Source of the DNA: an uncultured Coriobacteriaceae bacterium
GTDB taxonomy: Bacteria > Actinomycetota > Coriobacteriia > Coriobacteriales > Coriobacteriaceae
NCBI GenBank assembly: GCA_949298635.1
Contig: CASFXG010000011.1
Span: forward strand, 1-40,514
Reading direction: 5' to 3'
DNA: 40,514 bases
This document shows, one piece after another, positions 8,984 to 17,394 of this stretch. The translations under genes and the position numbers were made by a program. Each line of letters starts with the position of its first letter. Position 1 is the first letter of the stretch. Under the pieces are notes generated by a model that was not told the origin of the DNA, searched no databases, and saw nothing but the letters and a program-made list of their open reading frames with translations.

Positions 8984-9997
8984 CTAGTCGGTTGCTTCGA
9001 ATGCAGCGGGAGCCGTATCTCCAGGGCCGCCCGCCCCGAGCGGGCAGCCGCCTTCCTCCCGCACGATATACACCGGACGGCGCTTCGTCTCGAGATACGT
9101 CTTTGCCAGATACTGCCCGATGACTCCCAGGCACAGCAGCTGAAGCCCGCCGATGAACGTGATAATGCACGCGAGCGACGGCCAGCCGGCAACCGGGTCG
9201 CCGAAGAGCGCCGCGCGCACGACGATCACCGCGACCGCCATGAACGCCACCGCGCAGAGCGCGATGCCCGCATACGAAGCGATCGCGAGAGGCACCGTCG
9301 ACACAGCGATAATGCCCTCGAACGCATAGCGCGCGAGCCCCCAGAAGCTCCAGCTCGTCGTCCCGGCGGCGCGCTCGGTGTTCTCATAGTCGATCCAACG
9401 CGTGTTGAAGCCGACCCATCCGAAGATACCCTTCGAAAACCGGCAGGTCTCACCCAGCGAGAGCACCGAGTCAACCACTGGCCGGCGCATCATGCGGAAA
9501 TCGCGCGCGCCGTCGGGTACGGGCGTGGGCGAGATGGCGTTCACCAGGCGGTAGAATATCCGGGCGCCGAGCGACCGCAGCCACGGCTCGCCCGTGCGCG
9601 TGATGCGCCGTGTGGCCACGCAGTCGATATCGGGGTCGTCGTGCAGGATGCGAAGCATCTCCGTGAGCAGCGCCGGCGGGTCTTGCAGGTCGCAGTCCAT
9701 CACGGCGACGAGCTCTCCTTCTGCAGCGCGAAGCCCGGCAAGGAGCCCCGCCTCTTTGCCGAAGTTCCGCGAGAACGAGAGGTACCGGATGCAGAACGGC
9801 CGCCGACGCCGATCGCGCGTCACGGAGCGCATGATGCCGAGTGTCCCGTCGCTCGACCCGTCATCCACCAAGATGACCTCCACCTCGCGGCACAGGTGCT
9901 GGAACTCCTCACCGGCAACGACGTCCTCGAGCGCCTCCAGCGCAAGTGGCAGGCACGCCTCCTCGTTATGGCAGGGTATGACGATGGAAAGCCTCAT
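8984..9997 (-). CDS. GT2 polyprenyl-phosphate glycosyltransferase (GtrB/DPM1-like)
   Basis: The 337-residue protein begins MRLSIVIPCHNEE, followed by DDGSSDGT and the metal-binding DCDLQDPP, all typical of GT2 enzymes that load a sugar onto polyprenyl phosphate at the cytoplasmic face. Two strongly hydrophobic segments near residues 235-260 and 270-295 match the GtrB/ArnC/dolichyl-phosphate-mannose synthase layout. The start is the ATG at 9997, which overlaps the stop of the upstream membrane glycosyltransferase (ATGA). A GTG at 10045 would add an arginine-rich tail and is less likely. The pair suggests a lipid-linked sugar donor made by this enzyme and used by its neighbour. The sugar is unknown. 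Confidence 0.9.
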   Translation of the reverse strand: MRLSIVIPCHNEEACLPLALEALEDVVAGEEFQHLCREVEVILVDDGSSDGTLGIMRSVTRDRRRRPFCIRYLSFSRNFGKEAGLLAGLRAAEGELVAVMDCDLQDPPALLTEMLRILHDDPDIDCVATRRITRTGEPWLRSLGARIFYRLVNAISPTPVPDGARDFRMMRRPVVDSVLSLGETCRFSKGIFGWVGFNTRWIDYENTERAAGTTSWSFWGLARYAFEGIIAVSTVPLAIASYAGIALCAVAFMAVAVIVVRAALFGDPVAGWPSLACIITFIGGLQLLCLGVIGQYLAKTYLETKRRPVYIVREEGGCPLGAGGPGDTAPAAFEATD

Positions 9998-11664
9998 AGA
10001 TCTTCTCCTGCAGAGTCTGCGCCGCCTTCGTCGTGGTATTCGCACACCATGATCGCCCAGTCGACGCGGTCATACGCACGTGAAACGGTTTCTTCAGACG
10101 CCACCTCGAGCCCCGCGGCAGCAAGCTCGGCGCGATCGCGCGCGAGGAGCTCCTCGGTGGGATTCTCGCGGACGAACACCACGGTATCTCCCGCCTCCAC
10201 GCCATCGAGCGCCTCTTCCCACGAGTCTGTGGGGTCTATGCCCGTGCCGTACGCACGCCACACGTTTTCCGTCCACCATGAATCCCGGAGGAAGTCGAGG
10301 TACACGAACGTCTCTTCCGGATACTGCCCGCAGAGGACACTCTCCACGCGGGGACTCGGCGAGACCACGACGCCCTGCAAGCCCGACGCCTCCGCCTGTG
10401 CCACCGGCTCCATGACTGCATCGACACTCTGCGTGTTCGTGGCATCGTAGAGCCTGAGCATCACGCCCGCCCAAAGCCCGGCAAACAGCACAGCGACAAG
10501 CGCGATGCCGACCGTGAGCGCGCGTATTCCACGGACGGAGCGAGCGCGGTGAAGGCGCTCCCATGCCCGCGCGAGCGCGATCGCCATCGCAAGCGCCACA
10601 GGTCCAAGCACCACGACGAGGTATCGGTAGAAGAGGATCATCCTGCCCATGCCGAGCGAGGCGAGCACCATGATGATGACGAGCCCCGCATAGACCGCAC
10701 CCGCGAAGCAGAGAGCGCGCCACTCGGCAGGCGCAAACCAGGAAGGCGCATCTCCTTGGTCCGCGCGACGCGCGTCGGCGTCATCCGAGGCACCCTGCGC
10801 CGCCACACGCCGGCGGTAGCGCAGCACGCCCAGCAGGGCTCCGAGGCATACGAGCACGAGCGCCGCCGACTGGACGGTAAGGTCGCAACTTAGCATGTCT
10901 GTGGTGAACGGGAACATGAGCACCGAAACGATCGTGTACGGAAACTCGAACGTAATCCAAAACGAGCTCGCGACCTCGCCCATCTGAGCCGTGAGCATGC
11001 GCACCCACGGGAGGTAGAGCACGAGCTGCGCCACGGCGAGTACCGCCCACGCGCGAAGCTTGCGCCGGTCGCACCGCCAGAAGCAGAGCATGAGCCCCGC
11101 GTTGATGAGAAACGCCGCAACCGCAGCGTAGTAGTGCAGATACGCCGAGGCGATGCCCGAGGCCCCCAGCGCCGCCCACGCGATAAACGGCGCGCGCTCG
11201 TTTGCATGCGCAGCGGACATCAGGCGCAGCGCAGCGAGAAAGCACACCGAGACCGTGAACATCGACCAGGAGTACATGCGAATCTGCCAAACCATATGCT
11301 GGGAAAATGGCAGAAAGAGCACGAGCGCGGAAAACGCGAGCCCCGCGCGCTCCCCGAACATGCGGCGCACCACGACAGGCCCCAAAAGCGCCGTCGCCAC
11401 CATGCCCGCAACGGAAAGCAGCCGGTACGCAAGGATGCTCTCGCCCGCCGCCAGATATACCGCGTGCGCCATCCAATAATAGAGCGGCGGATGCACGTCG
11501 ATAGCGGTAAGCTGCCAGATCTGGGCGAAATCCTGGCGCACGAGTGCGACAGAATAGCCCTCGTCGTACCAGATGTTGCCGTTGAGCGCGCCGGCGATGA
11601 GCATGCCGAGCCCCAGGAGAAACACCCCTGCCCACGCCCAGTGCATGCGTTTACTACTTGCCAT
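9994..11664 (-). CDS. Multi-pass membrane glycosyltransferase (GT39/ArnT-like, GT-C fold)
   Basis: The protein has 556 residues and many membrane segments. The first extracytoplasmic loop carries NIWYDEGYS and, about 20 residues on, DVHPPLYY. These acidic and HPPLYY signatures are hallmarks of the mannosyltransferase/ArnT-like GT-C superfamily, which moves a sugar from a polyprenyl-phosphate donor to a glycan, lipid or protein outside the membrane. A soluble tail of about 130 residues follows the last segment. Of two nearby ATGs (11673 and 11664), the second is spaced 9 nt from AAGGA and is preferred. The gene overlaps the GT2 donor synthase by 4 nt. The acceptor is unknown; a surface glycan is likely. 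Confidence 0.85.
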   Translation of the reverse strand: MASSKRMHWAWAGVFLLGLGMLIAGALNGNIWYDEGYSVALVRQDFAQIWQLTAIDVHPPLYYWMAHAVYLAAGESILAYRLLSVAGMVATALLGPVVVRRMFGERAGLAFSALVLFLPFSQHMVWQIRMYSWSMFTVSVCFLAALRLMSAAHANERAPFIAWAALGASGIASAYLHYYAAVAAFLINAGLMLCFWRCDRRKLRAWAVLAVAQLVLYLPWVRMLTAQMGEVASSFWITFEFPYTIVSVLMFPFTTDMLSCDLTVQSAALVLVCLGALLGVLRYRRRVAAQGASDDADARRADQGDAPSWFAPAEWRALCFAGAVYAGLVIIMVLASLGMGRMILFYRYLVVVLGPVALAMAIALARAWERLHRARSVRGIRALTVGIALVAVLFAGLWAGVMLRLYDATNTQSVDAVMEPVAQAEASGLQGVVVSPSPRVESVLCGQYPEETFVYLDFLRDSWWTENVWRAYGTGIDPTDSWEEALDGVEAGDTVVFVRENPTEELLARDRAELAAAGLEVASEETVSRAYDRVDWAIMVCEYHDEGGADSAGEDL

Positions 11665-11730
11665 GAGCTGCATTCCTTACGTTTCGCGCATCGCGCGCCC
11701 GCATCCCGTGCGACTGCAATTGCTCGCAGC

Positions 11731-11736
11731 ATTGTA
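11731..11736 (-). promoter_or_regulatory. Possible -10 box of the glycosyltransferase-mfd operon
   Basis: On the minus strand the sequence reads TACAAT, 67 bp before the ATG at 11664. No convincing -35 is visible. It would be the promoter for both glycosyltransferase genes and possibly mfd. Confidence 0.35.
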
Positions 11737-11766
11737 CCGCGAGCCGCCACACGCTCATGAAAACCT

Positions 11767-11842
11767 GACGTGCGGACAATAATCCCGCACGAACCTCCTC
11801 AACTCAAACTTCATCGCGCGCTGCAAAAGTTGTCCGCACGTC
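11767..11842. promoter_or_regulatory. Long-spaced 13-bp dyad in a divergent promoter region
   Basis: GACGTGCGGACAA at 11767-11779 recurs as its exact complement at 11830-11842. The copies are 63 bp centre to centre, close to six helical turns. The right copy ends 4 bp before a TATACT box of the plus-strand gene; the left copy lies upstream of the minus-strand TACAAT box. A third CCGCACG is at 11785-11791. Paired operators for a regulator shared by the two divergent genes is one reading; a palindromic repeat is another. Confidence 0.45.
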
Positions 11843-11846
11843 GTTC

Positions 11847-11852
11847 TATACT
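11847..11852 (+). promoter_or_regulatory. Possible -10 box of the 560-residue gene
   Basis: TATACT lies 73 bp before the ATG at 11925. The leader between them contains a GGATCA/TGATCC stem (11871-11876 with 11895-11900). No clear -35 is visible, since the dyad occupies that place. Confidence 0.35.
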
Positions 11853-11924
11853 TCAAACGTAACGAGATGTGGATCAAAGCCGCCAAGAGAGGCCTGATCC
11901 CAGCGCATTTGATAAGGAGCGTGT

Positions 11925-13607
11925 ATGAGTACCGAACCGAACACCACCGGCCGCCTTTCATTCCCCGAGTACGACGAAGAGGGTCTGTATCCTAGCCAGC
12001 AAGTCAACCGCCTGCGCAAAGAGGGCAAACTTGATCTGGCTTATCGCTACGCCCAGCAAGAGCTCGACGACAACCCCGAAGACAAGTACCTCGCAAGCGC
12101 CCTTGGGTGGGTGTATTACAACTACCTCAAGCAGCAACACGACAAGATCAACGCCGACCACGGTGTCGAGCGCTATGTCCACGTCCTCGAAACGATTGAC
12201 CAGTTTGAAACAACGTACTCCATTCCCTTAGATGACCTGCTGGCAGACTCAGTCTGTAAGAATTTCACCTCCTCGGCATGGGAGCTCCAGAAGGCTGGAA
12301 ATCTCGACGGTTTGCGTGCGCTTATCGACGCGCCGCGCCCGTTCTACTACGAAGCATCAGAACTCGCGCGCCCATTCCTCATCGCATTCAAGGATTCCCC
12401 TGAAGACCTTGTTCATGTTGTCGACAGCATGCCCCTTTGGTCGCTCCTCGAAGGTCGAGGCTTTGCCAAAAAGAGCTATGAGGGCAAGCAGATAAAGGGC
12501 GATGGCGAGCGCCTTGCCGACGATTACCTCAAGGCGCTTCTGGAGCTAAGCGAGACGCGCTCCCTCACGCCGCTTCCCGAAAAAACCGAGCGCACCATCA
12601 ACAGCATCGCATCGACGCTCAAAGGCGCGCATGAAAAGCCCGCATTAGAAAGTTCCAAGCATATTGCCCAATGGGAATGGACGCCTTACTACCTTGGCCG
12701 CGTGTTGACCAAAGCGGGGCGCTATGAGGAAGCGCGCGAATTCCTCGCCCCCATCGCGGTGGCAAAGCCAAAGGAAGAGTACCTGCAGAATGCATTCAAG
12801 CGCGCCTGTGCCGACAACCCCGCACTTGGCGAGGCTGGACCGAGCGCCTACCTTGTTTCGAAGACTCCCGTCACACCGATTTACGTCGAATGGATCAATC
12901 GAGAAAAGGGGCTCATCGGCATCGCGGTTCGCCGCATCGAGACAAAACAATCCTATGTGTACGGTGAAAAGCCCTCCACCAGCACCTACATCGATCGGTT
13001 CAAGATCAAGGATCGCCAGCGCGCCCAGACGCTCATGGAGGGCTATACGTACGACGCACAGCTCCTTCCCGAGCATGCCGGTTTTGCCGCAGACCCCGTT
13101 CCCTGCACGGACAGCGAGTTCGAGAAGGTGTTCGTGAAGCAGTTCTCCGGGCGCTTTGAACAGGTTAAGGCGTTCGGCTTTGTACACCCGTCCCACATTT
13201 TCACCTCAGGATACTATGTCTCGCCGAAGCTCCTCGAGCAGCACCCCATTGAGAACCTCTCCATGGTAACGGGGCGCGCCGTAGCCGTATTTAAGCGTAA
13301 GAGCAAAGACACAGACGCAGGAACCTGGCGCTTTGAAGTGCAATCTTTCGACACCATCGAAGCGCCCGATCCCGCCGATATCGAGCGTACGTTCAAAGGC
13401 GAGTACCGCGCCATGAGGCGAGGGGACGGGGGATTTGTTGAAGACTGCTTCATCCCCGCAAAGATTTGTCAGGACAACAATGCGAGTGCCGCGCTCCGCG
13501 ACGGCCTCATGGTAGAGGTGCGCGCACGTCTCAGCTGGAACAAGAAGCATGTGAGCTGGGGCTGGACGGCTGTCGACGTACGTCCTGTCGAAGACCCCGA
13601 AGCATAG
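11925..13607 (+). CDS. Uncharacterised protein with TPR-like helices and possible OB-fold C-terminus
   Basis: I do not recognise this 560-residue protein. The start has a strong AAGGAG site 6 bp upstream. The N-terminus has TPR-like helices (LDLAYRYAQQELDDNPEDK, about 35-53), and a second such stretch is near 245-295 (LTKAGRYEEAREFLAPI). Residues about 315-390 and 425-560 are rich in beta strands, with EWINREKGLIGIAVRRI and WNKKHVSWGWTAVDV; these could be OB- or cold-shock-like nucleic-acid-binding folds. There is no signal peptide or membrane segment, so it is probably cytoplasmic. It stands alone on the plus strand between two minus-strand operons, and by eye its GC content is lower than its neighbours', which would suit acquired DNA. 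A stress or nucleic-acid-related role is only a guess. Confidence 0.75.
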   Translation: MSTEPNTTGRLSFPEYDEEGLYPSQQVNRLRKEGKLDLAYRYAQQELDDNPEDKYLASALGWVYYNYLKQQHDKINADHGVERYVHVLETIDQFETTYSIPLDDLLADSVCKNFTSSAWELQKAGNLDGLRALIDAPRPFYYEASELARPFLIAFKDSPEDLVHVVDSMPLWSLLEGRGFAKKSYEGKQIKGDGERLADDYLKALLELSETRSLTPLPEKTERTINSIASTLKGAHEKPALESSKHIAQWEWTPYYLGRVLTKAGRYEEAREFLAPIAVAKPKEEYLQNAFKRACADNPALGEAGPSAYLVSKTPVTPIYVEWINREKGLIGIAVRRIETKQSYVYGEKPSTSTYIDRFKIKDRQRAQTLMEGYTYDAQLLPEHAGFAADPVPCTDSEFEKVFVKQFSGRFEQVKAFGFVHPSHIFTSGYYVSPKLLEQHPIENLSMVTGRAVAVFKRKSKDTDAGTWRFEVQSFDTIEAPDPADIERTFKGEYRAMRRGDGGFVEDCFIPAKICQDNNASAALRDGLMVEVRARLSWNKKHVSWGWTAVDVRPVEDPEA

Positions 13608-13683
13608 CTGCCAACCTTGGGCATGGCCTTTCGCAGGGCAATGACGACCCGCGACGACGCTTACGTCCAGAGGGGCGTGCACC

Positions 13684-13773
13684 ATGCAACGCGAGTCCGA
13701 CGACGTCAAGCATGAACGCGCCATGGGGTCGCGCCGTCCGCCTGTCTGCCTCTGGGCAATGTTCAACCTATAG
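13684..13773 (+). CDS. Possible 29-residue small protein
   Basis: An ATG at 13684 follows AGAGGGG at a workable distance and opens 29 codons, beginning MQRESDDVKHERAMG and ending WAMFNL, with its stop next to the terminator hairpin. It lies 76 bp after the 560-residue gene in the same direction. It has no recognisable domain and could be chance. The rest of the 13608-13774 gap shows nothing further. Confidence 0.2.
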   Translation: MQRESDDVKHERAMGSRRPPVCLWAMFNL

Positions 13774-13808
13774 TAAAAGCCGGCGACACCCACACGGGTA
13801 TCGCCGGC
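13771..13808 (-). terminator. Intrinsic terminator of the alpha-glucoside operon
   Basis: Stem 13779-13791 pairs with 13796-13808 (12 of 13 pairs, core GCCGGCGA) around the loop ACAC. Read on the minus strand it is followed by TTTTAC. It lies 62 bp past the stop of the transport ATPase gene, the last gene of the operon. Confidence 0.75.
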
Positions 13809-13869
13809 ATGCTCTACACGTCATTCAGACTGCCCGTACGGCGCGCCACCGCACGGTGCGCACTCGCAG

Positions 13870-14979
13870 CTACTTGGCCGCACCGTGGCAGATGGCCTTC
13901 TCGGTCTCCTTATCGAAGACGTGCACATGGTCGAGCTCGGGCGCGATGCGCACCGTGTCGCCCGCATGGATATCAAGGCGCGAGGAGATGCGCGCGATGT
14001 GCCGGCGCTCGCCCACGGTGAAGTACACGTACACCTCGCTGCCCATAAGTTCGGAGAGATCGACTCGTGCCTCGATGACGGCGCTCGGGGCGGCGTCGAG
14101 GTACTCCTGCTCCTCGTGGAAGTCCTCCGGGCGGATACCCACGACGACATCCTTGCCCACGTAGTCCGCGAGCTCGGGGTTCGGCAGGGGGATCCTGCCC
14201 ATCGCGCCCACGACCTCGAAGCCGTCGCCCGCGCGTTCCACCACGGCATCCATGAAGTTCATCTGCGGCGAGCCGATGAACCCGGCGACGAAGATGTTGT
14301 CCGGACGGTCGAAGAGGTTCTGCGGCGTGTCGACCTGGAAGATCTCGCCGTCGCGCATGACGACGATGCGGTCGCCCATGGTCATGGCCTCGGTCTGGTC
14401 GTGCGTCACGTAGACGAACGTGGTCTCGAGGCGGCGGTGCAGGGCAGAGATCTGGGCACGCATCTCCGTGCGCAGCTTCGCGTCGAGGTTCGAGAGCGGC
14501 TCGTCGAGCAAGAACACCGCTGGGTCGCGTACCATGGCGCGGCCGAGCGCCACACGCTGGCGCTGGCCGCCGGAAAGCTCCTTGGGCTTGCGGTCGAGGA
14601 ACTTCGTGAGCTCCAGGATCTTCGCCGCCTCCTCAACCTTGCGCCGGATCTCGTCCTTGGGGGTGCGACGCAGCTCGAGCGCGTAGGCCATGTTGCGATA
14701 CACCGTCATGTGCGGATACAGCGCGTAGTTCTGGAACACCATGGCGATGTCGCGATCCTTGGGCTGCACGTCGTTCACGCGCTTGTCGCCAATGTACAGG
14801 TCACCCGACGAGATGTCCTCCAAGCCGGCGATCATGCGCAGCGTCGTGGATTTACCGCAGCCCGAAGGCCCCACGAGCACGATGAATTCCTTGTCCTTAA
14901 TCTCGAGGTTCAGATCCGGTACGACCGTGACCTTGTTGTCGTAGGTTTTCGTGACGTGCTTGAATGTGATGCCTGCCAT
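13870..14979 (-). CDS. Sugar ABC transporter ATP-binding protein (MsmK/UgpC/MalK type)
   Basis: The 369-residue protein is the nucleotide-binding subunit that powers carbohydrate import. It shows Walker [10 protein letters not shown] (37-45), Q-loop [13 protein letters not shown], signature [14 protein letters not shown], Walker [17 protein letters not shown] and the H-loop [13 protein letters not shown]. About 130 further residues form the C-terminal MalK/TOBE regulatory domain, with VVGIRPEDF. It is the last gene of the locus, 3 nt after the mutase-GH13 fusion. A transport ATPase inside the operon fits a dedicated importer, but MsmK-type ATPases often serve several importers, so it may be shared. 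Confidence 0.92.
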   Translation of the reverse strand: MAGITFKHVTKTYDNKVTVVPDLNLEIKDKEFIVLVGPSGCGKSTTLRMIAGLEDISSGDLYIGDKRVNDVQPKDRDIAMVFQNYALYPHMTVYRNMAYALELRRTPKDEIRRKVEEAAKILELTKFLDRKPKELSGGQRQRVALGRAMVRDPAVFLLDEPLSNLDAKLRTEMRAQISALHRRLETTFVYVTHDQTEAMTMGDRIVVMRDGEIFQVDTPQNLFDRPDNIFVAGFIGSPQMNFMDAVVERAGDGFEVVGAMGRIPLPNPELADYVGKDVVVGIRPEDFHEEQEYLDAAPSAVIEARVDLSELMGSEVYVYFTVGERRHIARISSRLDIHAGDTVRIAPELDHVHVFDKETEKAICHGAAK

Positions 14980-14982
14980 CTT

Positions 14983-17394
14983 CTATTCCTTCCTCTCGTC
15001 TTCGCAGATGAGCACGAACGCCTCGAAGGGGCGCAGCTCGCCATCTCCGCGGTTGCCATAGTTCGCAAGGACCGTGCGCGCGCCCGTCCAATCCTCGGGC
15101 AGATCGAACGCCACGGCCTCGCCGCCGAAGTTGCACGCGATGAGCGCGCGCGTGCCGCCGAGCAACCGCTCGTAGGCGTACACATGCTCATCCGTCGCCG
15201 CGAGCAGGCGGTAGCGGCCGTACACGAGTACCTCATGCGCGCGGCGTACCGCAATGAGCCGACGGTAGTAGTGGAAGACCGAGTCCGCGTCGGCCAGCGC
15301 CTCCTCGACGTTGATCTTGTCGTAGTTGGGGTTGAGCGCGTGCCAGGGCGTACCCTCGGTGAAGCCGCCGTTCGCCTCCGCGCTCCACGGCATGGGCGTG
15401 CGCGCGTGCTCGCGGCTGCGGTAATTGATGATCTCCATCATCTCGTCCGGCTCCACGAGCCCGGCTTCCGTGAGCTCTGCGAAGGCGTTCCGCGTATGGA
15501 CGTCGTCGATCTCGTCGATGCTCGTAAACACGCAGTTCGTCATCGCGATCTCGTCGCCCTGGAAGATATAGGGCGTGCCCTGCATGAGATACAGACAGGT
15601 CGCGAGCATCTTGGCCGAAAGCTTGCGCCGCGCATCCGTCGAGGTGTCGCCGAAGCGCGAAACTACGCGCGGCTGGTCGTGGTTGCCCCAGAAGAGCGCA
15701 TTCCATGCGCGTCCCTCGAGCGTCTCCTGCCAGCGGGTCATGACGCGCTTGATATCCGCCACCGACCAATCCCAATCGCGCGTCCACTTGCGCGACTCGC
15801 CGCCATCCACATCCATGAGCTCGAACTGGAACGCCATGTCGAGCTCCTCGCGGTCGAACCCGGCATACAGGCACGCGAGCTCGGGCGTCACCGCCGCGTT
15901 CTCGCCCACCGTCATGTCGTCATAGTGCGCAAGCACCCGTTCGTGCATCTCGTGCAGGTACTCATGGACGCGCGGGCCGTTCGCGCACTGCGGCTCGTAA
16001 TCGCCCCACAGGCCGTCCGCACGCACAGGGCCGTCTTCGAAGCCCGCCTTGGAAATGAGGCTGATGACGTCCATACGGAACCCGTCGATGCCCTTCTTGA
16101 ACCAGAAGTCCATCATGTCAAAGACCTCGTCGCGCACGCGCGGGTTCTCCCAGTTGAGGTCCGGCTGCTCGGGCGTGAAGAGATGCAGGTAGTACTGGCC
16201 GCTTGCCTCGTCGAACGTCCAGGCGGAACCACCGAAGCAGCTGCCCCAGTTGTTGGGTGCGCCGCCGTCCGGCGCCGGATCACGCCAAATGTAAAAGTCG
16301 CGGAACTCGCCGGCGGGGTTCTGTTTGCCCGCGATGAACCAGGGATGCTGGTCGGAGGTGTGGTTCACCACGAGGTCCATGACAAGGCGCATCCCGCGCG
16401 CATGGAGCGCGGCGAGCAGCTCGTCGAAATCGTCCATCGTGCCGAAGGTATCGAGAATGGAGCGGTAATCGGAGATGTCGTAGCCGTTGTCCACGCCCGG
16501 GGAGCGGTAGATGGGGTTGAGCCATACCACATCGACGCCGAGCGCGGAAAGGTAATCGAGTTTGGCGATGATGCCGCGCAGGTCACCGATGCCGTCCCCG
16601 TTCGCGTCGTAGAAGCTCCGGGGATAGATCTGGTAGACGACCGCTTCCTTCCACCACGTGCGCCCGCCGGGTATCTCCGCTTCCGGGGCCGCCGGGCTGC
16701 CCGGCCGCTCCAGAAGCGACGCCAGCTCGGAGACGTCCTCCACGCGCGCATCTGGCGCGCAGTGAAGCGGCCAGGCACCGCGCCCCACGCCCACGCAGGC
16801 CATGCCGCCCGCGCGCGCCGCTTCGAGACCGGCCACAGCATCCTCGACCACCAGGCACTCCCCCGGCTCGAGCCCGAGCGCGTCAGCTGCTCGCAGGAAC
16901 ACCTCGGGGTCGGGCTTGGAGCGCTCAATCTGGGAGCCGTCGATCACAGAGTCGAAGAGGTCGGTCGCCTGCAGCCGCTCCAGGATATAGGGCGCGTTCT
17001 TGCTCGACGAGCCCACGGCGAGCTTGAAGCCCGCCTCCCGCAGGCCGCGAAGCATCGCGCGGGCCGCCGGATCCATGTCCTCGGGCGTCATCTGCGCCAA
17101 GAGCGCACGATAGCGCTCGTTCTTCTCGGTCGCGAGGCGCTCCTTCTCGGCATCGCTGTAGCTATGCGGGCTGCCCTCGAGGATGATTTCCAGGCTCTCC
17201 ATGCGGCTCACGCCGCGCAGACGGTCGTTGATTGTCCAGTCGAAGGGTGCCTCCACCTCGCGGGCGCAGTCGAGCCACGCCTCGTAGTGGAAGCGATCCG
17301 TGAAGCAGAGCACGCCATCGAGGTCGAAGATGATACCCCGAGGCGCGAGTCGGCGGGCGAGCCGCTGGGACAGCCCGGATGCCACGCTCGTCAT
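14983..17394 (-). CDS. Fused beta-phosphoglucomutase and GH13 alpha-glucosidase
   Basis: An 803-residue fusion. Residues 1 to about 225 are a HAD-family beta-phosphoglucomutase: Asp24 and Asp26 in IIFDLDGVL, LRGVSRMESLEIIL, GSSSKNAPYI and VVEDAVAGLEAARAGG. After a short linker, about 245-803 form a GH13 enzyme beginning WWKEAVVYQIYPRSFYD. Its triad is Asp442 (DGFRMDVISL), Glu498 (TVGENAAVT) and Asp573 (FWGNHDQPR). Val after the nucleophile Asp points to alpha-1,6 (isomaltase-type) rather than maltase specificity. The mutase half converts beta-glucose 1-phosphate, the product of inverting GH65 phosphorylases, to glucose 6-phosphate. The start overlaps the GH65 stop by 4 nt. These enzymes are usually separate proteins, and I see no stop or frameshift between the halves. 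Confidence 0.93.
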   Translation of the reverse strand: MTSVASGLSQRLARRLAPRGIIFDLDGVLCFTDRFHYEAWLDCAREVEAPFDWTINDRLRGVSRMESLEIILEGSPHSYSDAEKERLATEKNERYRALLAQMTPEDMDPAARAMLRGLREAGFKLAVGSSSKNAPYILERLQATDLFDSVIDGSQIERSKPDPEVFLRAADALGLEPGECLVVEDAVAGLEAARAGGMACVGVGRGAWPLHCAPDARVEDVSELASLLERPGSPAAPEAEIPGGRTWWKEAVVYQIYPRSFYDANGDGIGDLRGIIAKLDYLSALGVDVVWLNPIYRSPGVDNGYDISDYRSILDTFGTMDDFDELLAALHARGMRLVMDLVVNHTSDQHPWFIAGKQNPAGEFRDFYIWRDPAPDGGAPNNWGSCFGGSAWTFDEASGQYYLHLFTPEQPDLNWENPRVRDEVFDMMDFWFKKGIDGFRMDVISLISKAGFEDGPVRADGLWGDYEPQCANGPRVHEYLHEMHERVLAHYDDMTVGENAAVTPELACLYAGFDREELDMAFQFELMDVDGGESRKWTRDWDWSVADIKRVMTRWQETLEGRAWNALFWGNHDQPRVVSRFGDTSTDARRKLSAKMLATCLYLMQGTPYIFQGDEIAMTNCVFTSIDEIDDVHTRNAFAELTEAGLVEPDEMMEIINYRSREHARTPMPWSAEANGGFTEGTPWHALNPNYDKINVEEALADADSVFHYYRRLIAVRRAHEVLVYGRYRLLAATDEHVYAYERLLGGTRALIACNFGGEAVAFDLPEDWTGARTVLANYGNRGDGELRPFEAFVLICEDERKE

